A stretch of 13,138 nt of DNA, taken from positions 1-13,138 of the forward strand of contig JBMLTO010000029.1 in NCBI GenBank assembly GCA_049239925.1, in the 5' to 3' direction. Of the stretch, positions 1 through 5,463 are shown piece by piece. A model generated the notes under the pieces. The model worked only from the letters and a program-made list of their open reading frames with translations. It had not been told where the DNA came from and did no database searches. The translations under genes were made by a program, and so were the position numbers. Source of the stretch: Legionella_A sp049239925. Lineage in GTDB: Bacteria > Pseudomonadota > Gammaproteobacteria > Legionellales > Legionellaceae. Position 1 is the first letter of the stretch. Each line of letters starts with the position of its first letter.

Positions 1-47
1 CTATAGTTGGACTTTCACCAACTCGCTATTGACCATGCCGGTCACAC
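1..47 (-). mobile_element. Group II intron, probable 5' end (domain I start), continues beyond the left edge
   Basis: Read on the minus strand, this stretch starts with GTGTG, matching the GUGYG consensus at group II intron 5' ends. It goes on with CCGGCATGG and then GGTGAAAGTCC, a phrase I associate with domain I of bacterial group II introns. The GTGTG begins exactly where the neighbouring REP-like repeat breaks off (after TCTCG on the minus strand), so the repeat would be the 5' exon. Only 47 nt are visible, so the ribozyme core and reverse transcriptase cannot be checked. The assignment rests on the 5' consensus, remembered similarity and the clean breakpoint. It could also be another element that happens to begin this way. 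Confidence 0.5.
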
Positions 48-109
48 CGAGACGCTTGCTACGCACGCTCTTCAGGGCGAACGGTCCTGGAAAAAATGGC
101 TAACGTCGA
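48..109. repeat. REP-like palindromic repeat, left copy
   Basis: This 62-bp block aligns without gaps to 12949-13010, with 55 of 62 bases identical by eye. It contains the widespread intergenic-repeat signature TCAGGGCGAACGG preceded by CGAGACGC, with an imperfect stem (GCTTGC / GCACGC around TAC). The canonical continuation (AAGGG after TCTCG on the minus strand) is present in the right copy but missing here, where intron-like sequence takes over at base 47. Such repeats are non-coding and often occur in many genomic copies. Confidence 0.7.
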
Positions 110-165
110 AAATTATCCTTTTATTCTTTTTATCAAGAGCCTAAGTGCTTTTTTCTATATTAATT

Positions 166-245
166 TGAGGAGATCAGTGAGCCCTATCTTATTAATTTCA
201 TCAAAATTTGTTAAAATTACTTATTTTTGTAACCGGATCACATGA
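166..245 (+). other. Possible leader mini-ORF with a strong ribosome binding site
   Basis: A good Shine-Dalgarno (GAGGAGA, 167-173) sits 3 nt before a GTG at 177 that opens a 22-codon frame ending in TGA at 243-245. That stop lies 4 nt before the ATG (250) of the SseB-like gene, which has only a weak site of its own (GGAT, about 235-238). This could be a short leader translated to couple initiation of the next gene. The spacing of 3 nt is short, the peptide (VSPILLISSKF...) is unremarkable, and coincidence is quite possible. Confidence 0.2.
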
Positions 246-249
246 ATCT

Positions 250-633
250 ATGAATGATATTGAAAGGGCTATTCAACAAGCGCTTAATAATAATCATGAC
301 CAATTGGTCAATAAAGCTTATCTTGAATTCATTAAAGCTAATTTCATCATACCCATTGAAAACAAATCTGATGACCATGAACCCAAGGTGCTATTTTTAC
401 AGGAACATGACAAGATTTTTTTGCCTGTATTTACTAATATGAAATACTTTAATGACTGGGCTGAACCCATAAAAAATGAAATAAAAATATTAAGATTATC
501 TGGGGTTAACTTGCTAAAAGGTATTGGTGAACACGTATTTGTGAGTTTAAATATTGGTAGTGATATTTACAAAGAATTCAATGATGCTGAAATAGCAAGA
601 ATGCGTAGCATGGTCTTAAAATTATTTAATTAA
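250..633 (+). CDS. SseB N-terminal-domain-like protein
   Basis: The product has about 127 residues. It resembles the SseB N-terminal domain family (enhanced serine sensitivity proteins): a helical opening (MNDIERAIQQAL), a helix-turn into a hydrophobic strand (ANFIIPIE, about 33-40), a central LPVFTNMKYFNDW segment (about 60-72) that is the most typical part, and a late NIGSD turn before a C-terminal helix. The family's biochemical role is unclear, so no specific function is assigned. No signal peptide or membrane segment is seen, which points to the cytoplasm. I chose ATG at 250. The frame can extend to a TTG at 208, but those 14 residues are not family-like. It converges with the minus-strand gene ending at 684 and shares a hairpin with it. 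Confidence 0.65.
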   Translation: MNDIERAIQQALNNNHDQLVNKAYLEFIKANFIIPIENKSDDHEPKVLFLQEHDKIFLPVFTNMKYFNDWAEPIKNEIKILRLSGVNLLKGIGEHVFVSLNIGSDIYKEFNDAEIARMRSMVLKLFN

Positions 634-639
634 GCAAGT

Positions 640-675
640 TTAGCTGTTGAACCCTTGGAGTAATTCAACAGCTAA
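640..675. terminator. Bidirectional hairpin between convergent genes
   Basis: TTAGCTGTTGAA (640-651) and TTCAACAGCTAA (664-675) form a perfect 12-bp stem with a 12-nt loop. It lies 6 nt after the stop of the plus-strand gene and 8 nt beyond the stop of the minus-strand gene. The position fits a shared terminator. There is no long T-tract on either side, so it may act as a weak terminator or as a 3'-end stabiliser. Confidence 0.6.
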
Positions 676-683
676 CATTGTGT

Positions 684-1061
684 TTAAGCAACTAAATCCA
701 TTACTTGATATCCTACAAGGGCTACGCCAACAAATACACTGGTTATTTCTATTGCCTTAATAAAAATACCACTTAAGTTTTCATAAAAACTATCGTTGGC
801 TGCCTTAGTCTCAGTGATAGATTCGCAGACTTCGTCTGTTAATTCGGCTGATTGATATATTGGCTTTTCTTCATAAAATCCTGCCCACCAACCTTCTAAC
901 CACTGTTCGCTTTCTTTAGAATGAATATTATAGGGGTTAGCATCTTCTGCAACTTCATCTAGAGCACTTTGATATCCTTGTGCGTAACAATCTTCTAGAT
1001 CAGGAAAAGCTATGTTTAAACGTAACTTAATATCTGGTAATACAGCATTTATATCGTCCAT
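684..1061 (-). CDS. RMF-like domain protein with C-terminal membrane helix
   Basis: The product has 125 residues. Residues about 26-62 (YAQGYQSAL...NPYN...SEQWLEGWWAGF) line up with ribosome modulation factor, the ~55-residue protein that dimerises 100S ribosomes in stationary phase: RGYQAG, CPY and QWLGGW of RMF match GYQSA, NPY and QWLEGW here. RMF's basic residues are largely absent and this segment is acidic, so ribosome binding cannot be assumed. A hydrophobic helix at about 98-118 (GIFIKAIEITSVFVGVALVG) is probably a C-terminal membrane anchor, leaving the RMF-like part in the cytoplasm. The ATG is preceded by AAGGGG with 7 nt spacing, a good ribosome binding site. The gene stands alone, downstream of pdxH in the same direction but 252 nt away. 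I call it RMF-like, not RMF. Confidence 0.6.
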   Translation of the reverse strand: MDDINAVLPDIKLRLNIAFPDLEDCYAQGYQSALDEVAEDANPYNIHSKESEQWLEGWWAGFYEEKPIYQSAELTDEVCESITETKAANDSFYENLSGIFIKAIEITSVFVGVALVGYQVMDLVA

Positions 1062-1313
1062 TATTGATCCCCTTAAAAGAGTTAATTAGTCCCTTGATGT
1101 TTTTGTAGGTCTATCTACCATCAGCTAATCATGTACTGATGTGTTCATTCTACAATTGGCTGACAGAGGTGTGGGCATCGATAGTTAAAATTTACATTTT
1201 CTTGACAATATTCATGAGTTTTTAGATTTGATAAGAAGAGACACAAGCCATTTTTTAATTATATATTATATAAATCAATAAGTTGCAACATAATAAATTA
1301 GGAATGATCATGC
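1062..1313 (-). other. Intergenic region between pdxH and the RMF-like gene
   Basis: This AT-rich 252-nt spacer should hold the end of the long TCA transcript and the promoter of the RMF-like gene. On the minus strand a TTGTCA (1198-1203) could be a -35 element, but no good -10 follows at 16-18 nt. CATCAG (1119-1124) and CTGATG (1136-1141) form a 6-bp stem with an 11-nt loop in the likely 5' leader. I see no convincing intrinsic terminator after pdxH. Confidence 0.3.
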
Positions 1314-1946
1314 TTAAGGAGCTAATCTGCAGTGCATCCAATTCATGCCATCTAGATAGTAGTGAACCCGATCATGTAAACGATTATCTCTGCCTTGCCA
1401 AAACTCAAACTCTTGTGGAGATAGTATATACCCTCCCCAATTTTCTGGACGAACAATTGGTTGCTTTTGGTATAGCCTAAACAAAGTTTCTAAACGCTGG
1501 TTCAGCTCTTCTTGATTATTTATCACCTGGCTTTGTGGCGACGCCATAGCGCTCAACTGACTCATCAATGGACGAGATAAAAAATAATCATCTGATTGCT
1601 GAATTGATGTCTTTTTTACATGACCTCTTATCCGTATTTGCCTGGCTAGCTGTGGCCAAAAAAAATTTAATGCGGCATAAGGCGTTTTTTCTAATTGTAA
1701 TGCTTTATGACTTTGATAATTGGTATAAAAAACAAAGTTGTTATGATCAACACTTTTAAGGAGAACAACTCTTGAGTCAGGGAGACCATGTTCATCAACA
1801 GTAGACAGTACCATTGCGGTAGGATCAAGATTATCGGTTTGCAAGACTTGCTTAAACCAATGATCAAATTGGTCAAAAGGTGAAGATAATACATCGTGAT
1901 CACTTAAAGTTAAACGACCATAATCACGACGTATATCTGATAACAT
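1314..1946 (-). CDS. pdxH: Pyridoxamine/pyridoxine 5'-phosphate oxidase
   Basis: This FMN enzyme oxidises pyridoxamine or pyridoxine 5'-phosphate to pyridoxal 5'-phosphate with O2, in the cytoplasm. The 210 residues are close to the ~218 of the E. coli enzyme and cover the fold end to end: IRRDYG at the start, DPTAMVLSTVDEHG (41-54), the FMN-binding RVVLLK...FVFYTNYQSHKA (59-82), SRPLMSQLSAMAS (124-136), FWQGRDNRLHDR (182-193) and the typical RLAP terminus. The ATG lies 4 nt after the sucD stop with no strong ribosome binding site, which suggests translational coupling and co-transcription with the TCA genes. 2-oxoglutarate is a transaminase substrate and PLP the transaminase cofactor, but a functional reason for the linkage is speculation. 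Confidence 0.95.
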   Translation of the reverse strand: MLSDIRRDYGRLTLSDHDVLSSPFDQFDHWFKQVLQTDNLDPTAMVLSTVDEHGLPDSRVVLLKSVDHNNFVFYTNYQSHKALQLEKTPYAALNFFWPQLARQIRIRGHVKKTSIQQSDDYFLSRPLMSQLSAMASPQSQVINNQEELNQRLETLFRLYQKQPIVRPENWGGYILSPQEFEFWQGRDNRLHDRVHYYLDGMNWMHCRLAP

Positions 1947-1950
1947 GCGT

Positions 1951-2826
1951 TTACCAAGCCATGACTTCTGCTACGGCATCACCGAGATCTGCTGGAGAAC
2001 GAACTGTTCTAACACCAGCAGCCTCGAGAGCGGCATACTTATCCGCTGCGGTACCTTTACCACCAGAAATAATTGCCCCTGCATGTCCCATTCGTTTCCC
2101 CGCGGGGGCAGTAACACCTGCTATATATGAAACCACCGGCTTAGTTACATTTGACTTAATATATTCAGCTGCTTGTTCTTCTGCAGTACCACCAATTTCG
2201 CCGACGAGAATGATGGCTTGCGTCTCGATATCTTCTTCGAAACGTTTCAACACATCAATAAAATTCATACCAGGTATAGGATCTCCACCAATACCTACAC
2301 AGGTGCTTTGACCAAAACCCTTATCTGTTGTTTGCTTTACGGCCTCATACGTCAACGTGCCCGATCGTGATACAATACCTACTTTTCCAGGGAGATGAAT
2401 TGAACCAGGCATAATACCAATTTTACATTCTCCTGGTGTAATAATCCCAGGACAATTCGGGCCAATCAATAAACTATCTGTATTATTTTCCAAATAGACT
2501 TTAACTTCTAACATATCAATAACCGGTATACCTTCAGTAATACATACTATTAATTTGATACCAGCTTCAGCAGCTTCTAAAATTGAGTCTTTACAAAATG
2601 GTGCTGGCACATAAATCACCGTAGCATCAGCCCTGGTTTGATCGACAGCTTCGCGTACCGTGTTGAAAACTGGTAAATCCAAATGGATCTGTCCACCCTT
2701 ACCAGGGGTAATACCACCAACCATTTGAGTGCCATAACTAATCGCTTGTTGAGTATGTAGCGTACCTTGCTTACCCGTAAAACCTTGGCAGATTACTTTG
2801 GTGTTTTTATTTACTAAAATGCTCAT
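1951..2826 (-). CDS. sucD: Succinyl-CoA synthetase, alpha subunit
   Basis: With SucC this subunit converts succinyl-CoA plus nucleoside diphosphate and phosphate to succinate, CoA and NTP. The 291 residues compare with 289 in E. coli. The N-terminal CoA-binding Rossmann part starts MSILVNKNTKVICQGFTGKQG and includes GGITPGKGG (37-45). IGPNCPG lies at 121-127. The phosphorylated histidine is H248 in KRMGHAGAI. The start is preceded by GAGG with about 7 nt spacing. Unlike its neighbours it is separated from the upstream gene sucC by 181 nt. No substitution of key residues was noticed. Confidence 0.97.
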   Translation of the reverse strand: MSILVNKNTKVICQGFTGKQGTLHTQQAISYGTQMVGGITPGKGGQIHLDLPVFNTVREAVDQTRADATVIYVPAPFCKDSILEAAEAGIKLIVCITEGIPVIDMLEVKVYLENNTDSLLIGPNCPGIITPGECKIGIMPGSIHLPGKVGIVSRSGTLTYEAVKQTTDKGFGQSTCVGIGGDPIPGMNFIDVLKRFEEDIETQAIILVGEIGGTAEEQAAEYIKSNVTKPVVSYIAGVTAPAGKRMGHAGAIISGGKGTAADKYAALEAAGVRTVRSPADLGDAVAEVMAW

Positions 2827-3007
2827 TACTTGCCTCAGAATTCATAATTTGAGCCGAAACGACCCTGTTAATAACAGTCTTTAAATAACTTATCGCATCG
2901 CTTTAACTCGTTAGGCTTAGCAAAATTTATTGTTATGTCTAAACAACTTAACTTTTTTCTTCAGTTAAGATCATGAAGTTAACGCGAGCAACTCAACTAT
3001 TATGCTT
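2827..3007 (-). promoter_or_regulatory. sucC-sucD spacer with hairpin
   Basis: This is the longest gap in the TCA block. In the sense (minus) direction it holds CTTAACT - 9 nt rich in A - AGTTAAG (2947-2969), a perfect 7-bp stem 39 nt after the sucC stop, followed by TTGTTT rather than a clean T-tract. A smaller CTGTT/AACAG stem lies closer to sucD. It could be a leaky terminator, an RNA processing site or just a degraded spacer. I found no convincing promoter for sucD and no gene. Confidence 0.35.
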
Positions 3008-4168
3008 TTATATTGCCGCTACTATTTTCTTAGCTGCATCAGTTAAACTGTTTGCAGCAATAACATTAAGATTACTTTTATTGAGTATGTCTGCACCCAG
3101 CACTGCATTATTTCCTTCAAGCCTGACAACAACCGGAACTTGCACTTGTACTTCTTGGACAGCAGCCAAGATCCCTTCTGCTATTAGATCACAACGGACA
3201 ATACCACCAAATATGTTTACCAGTATGCCTTTAACTTTGTCATCAGACAAAATAATTTTAAATGCTTCGCAAACTCGCTCTTTAGTTGCTCCACCACCTA
3301 CATCAAGAAAATTAGCAGGCTCACCGCCATGTAACTTAATAACATCCATAGTTGCCATAGCTAATCCAGCACCATTAACCATACAACCTATTTCACCATC
3401 AAGAGGAATATAATTTAACTCCCAATCATGAGCCCGATTTTCTCGTTCATTTTCTTGGGTGGTATCTCGCATGGCTCTTAATTGAGGCTGTCTGAACAAC
3501 GCATTATCATCTATATTAATTTTACCATCCAGGCAGACGATGTTACCGGCCTTGTTAACCACCAATGGATTAATTTCTAAAAGGCTTAAATCACATTCAA
3601 CAAACATTTTACCCAAACCTTGCATGATATTGCCAAACTGTTTGATTTGGTCATCAGTTAAACCCAATTTAAATCCTACTTCACGACATTGAAATGGCAT
3701 AATCCCGACTAAAGGGTCAACAACAACCTTAAAAATTTTTTCAGGTGTTTGGTGGGCAACTGTTTCGATATCTACTCCACCTTCAGTTGATGCCATAAAA
3801 ATAATGCGTCTAGTCTCTCTATCAATGACCGCACCTAAGTACAATTCACGAACAATCTCACTAGGCTCCTCAACCAATACAGCGTTAACAGGCTGGCCAA
3901 TGGCATCCGTTTGATAAGTTACTAGGCGACTACCTAATAACGATGCTACATAAGCAGCTAAATCGTCCTTAGAATCAACCAACTTAACACCACCAGCCTT
4001 TCCTCTGCCGCCTGCATGAACCTGTGCTTTTACTACCCAACGTGTCGATGATGATAACTGCGATGCAATCTCTAACGCTTCATCAACAGAGTGAGCAACT
4101 TGCCCCTTTGGAATAGGCAAAGCGTAACTCGCAAATAACTGCTTTGCCTGAAATTCATGTAAATTCAT
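3008..4168 (-). CDS. sucC: Succinyl-CoA synthetase, beta subunit
   Basis: This subunit binds the nucleotide and sets its specificity. It forms the succinyl-CoA synthetase heteromer with SucD. The 386 residues compare with 388 in E. coli. The ATP-grasp N-terminus has MNLHEFQAKQLF and VVKAQVHAGGRGKAGGVKL (45-63). Next come LLEINPLVV and DGKINIDDNALFRQP, then the CoA-ligase half with NGAGLAMATMDVIKLHGG, NFLDVGGGA and GILVNIFGGIVRCD. The ATG is preceded by AGGG with 8 nt spacing. It lies 67 nt after sucB. ADP versus GDP preference cannot be read from the motifs I can identify. Confidence 0.97.
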   Translation of the reverse strand: MNLHEFQAKQLFASYALPIPKGQVAHSVDEALEIASQLSSSTRWVVKAQVHAGGRGKAGGVKLVDSKDDLAAYVASLLGSRLVTYQTDAIGQPVNAVLVEEPSEIVRELYLGAVIDRETRRIIFMASTEGGVDIETVAHQTPEKIFKVVVDPLVGIMPFQCREVGFKLGLTDDQIKQFGNIMQGLGKMFVECDLSLLEINPLVVNKAGNIVCLDGKINIDDNALFRQPQLRAMRDTTQENERENRAHDWELNYIPLDGEIGCMVNGAGLAMATMDVIKLHGGEPANFLDVGGGATKERVCEAFKIILSDDKVKGILVNIFGGIVRCDLIAEGILAAVQEVQVQVPVVVRLEGNNAVLGADILNKSNLNVIAANSLTDAAKKIVAAI

Positions 4169-4195
4169 TATGTATACCCTATAAATAAATTAGAT

Positions 4196-4218
4196 CAACG
4201 ACCATAATTGCATCGTTG
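4196..4218. promoter_or_regulatory. Short hairpin between sucB and sucC
   Basis: CAACGA and TCGTTG form a perfect 6-bp stem around an 11-nt loop, about midway in the 67-nt sucB-sucC gap. No T-run follows in the sense direction. A role in mRNA processing or differential expression of the two enzyme complexes is possible but unsupported beyond the symmetry. Confidence 0.25.
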
Positions 4219-4235
4219 TTCATTAACAAATTTCC

Positions 4236-5429
4236 TTACACATTTAATAATAATCGGGAAGGATCTTCTAATAGTTCTTTGATGTTTACTAAAAATTGCA
4301 CAGAGTCTTTGCCATCAATTAACCGATGATCATAAGAAAGTGCTAAATACATCATTGGACGGATTACAATTTGTCCATTTTCTACGATTGGCCTATCTTG
4401 TATTTTGTGCATACCCAAAATACCTGTTTGTGGTGGATTAATAATTGGGGTTGCCAATAGAGAACCAAAAACACCACCATTAGTAATAGTAAATGTTCCT
4501 CCCTGCATTTCATCCATCGATAACTTTCCTTGACGAGCTCGGCTAGCAAAATCACCAATCGATTGTTCTATTTCTGCCATATCCATCTGGTCAGCATTTC
4601 GTAGAACTGGAACCACTAAACCGCGCTCAGTAGAAACTGCAATTCCTACATCATAATAACCATGGTAAACAATATCATTTCCATCGATTGATGCATTAAC
4701 AGCAGGAAATCTTTTTAACGCCTCGACAACCGCTTTAGTAAAAAACGACATAAATCCTAATTTTACGCCATGTTTCTTTTCAAAAGTGTCTTTATATTGG
4801 CTGCGCAAATCCATAACCGATTGTAAATTAACCTCATTAAACGTGGTCAACATCGCTGCATTATGTTGTGCTTGCAATAATCGTTCCGCTACTTTAGCAC
4901 GCAACCGAGTCATCGGCACTCGACGCTCTTCTCTATCGCCTGTTGTAACAACTGGTTGAATTAGCATCGATGGCAATCCATTATCGACCACCGTGGTCGT
5001 TTTTCGATTAGTTTCTACATAATTGATTACATCATCTTTGGTAATACGACCTTCTTTGCCAGTGCCCTTGATCTCACTAGGTCGTAAATCATTTTCTGCG
5101 ATTAATCGACGTACTGCGGGACCGGTCGCTTGAGTATCAGAAGGGTTAGTGATGCTATCTTGAGCGACTACGACATGCTCGGTTGCTACCTTAGCCAGCT
5201 CAATTTTGGCTAATAATTGTCCGGAGGTAACTGTCGAGCCTTCCTGAAAGAAAATCTCGCCTAACACACCATCCGCTGGTGCCGGCACTTCAAGAACGAC
5301 TTTATCAGTTTCTAGATCTAAAATATTTTCATCTCGTTTAACCTGATCGCCGGTTTTTTTATGCCAAGTCGCAACAGTTGCATCAGCTACTGATTCCGGT
5401 AGAGCAGGTACTTTAACTTCAATTGACAT
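4236..5429 (-). CDS. sucB: 2-oxoglutarate dehydrogenase E2, dihydrolipoyl succinyltransferase
   Basis: This is the core of the 2-oxoglutarate dehydrogenase complex. It transfers the succinyl group from E1 to CoA through a swinging lipoyl arm. The 397 residues show the three E2 parts. The lipoyl domain (1-78) has lysine 43 in ETDKVVLEVPAP. The E1/E3-binding domain (about 102-140) reads GPAVRRLIAENDLRPSEIKGTG...GRITKDDVI. The catalytic domain ends with H368 and D372 in YDHRLIDG, the acyltransferase motif. A single lipoyl domain matches the E. coli protein (405 residues). A GAAGG site precedes the ATG, 34 nt after sucA. E3 (lpd) must be encoded elsewhere. Confidence 0.97.
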   Translation of the reverse strand: MSIEVKVPALPESVADATVATWHKKTGDQVKRDENILDLETDKVVLEVPAPADGVLGEIFFQEGSTVTSGQLLAKIELAKVATEHVVVAQDSITNPSDTQATGPAVRRLIAENDLRPSEIKGTGKEGRITKDDVINYVETNRKTTTVVDNGLPSMLIQPVVTTGDREERRVPMTRLRAKVAERLLQAQHNAAMLTTFNEVNLQSVMDLRSQYKDTFEKKHGVKLGFMSFFTKAVVEALKRFPAVNASIDGNDIVYHGYYDVGIAVSTERGLVVPVLRNADQMDMAEIEQSIGDFASRARQGKLSMDEMQGGTFTITNGGVFGSLLATPIINPPQTGILGMHKIQDRPIVENGQIVIRPMMYLALSYDHRLIDGKDSVQFLVNIKELLEDPSRLLLNV

Positions 5430-5463
5430 AGTTTTACCTTCTATTTAGAGTGTTCGATCACAT

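Noticed and set aside
123..154. AAGAGC...GCTTTTTT as an intrinsic terminator before the SseB-like gene
   Set aside because: The stem is at most 6 bp with a wobble and no upstream plus-strand gene is visible to need it.
208..249. TTG start extending the SseB-like protein by 14 residues
   Set aside because: No ribosome binding site precedes the TTG and the extra residues do not look like the family N-terminus.
1880..2311. Plus-strand 143-codon frame opposite sucD
   Set aside because: It lies wholly opposite conserved sucD and pdxH codons, with low-complexity Ala/Pro/Thr content and no recognisable motif.
2973..3413. Plus-strand 146-codon open frame opposite sucC
   Set aside because: It is antisense to the conserved 3' half of sucC and its Ser/Thr/Ala/Pro-rich composition is that expected of a shadow frame.
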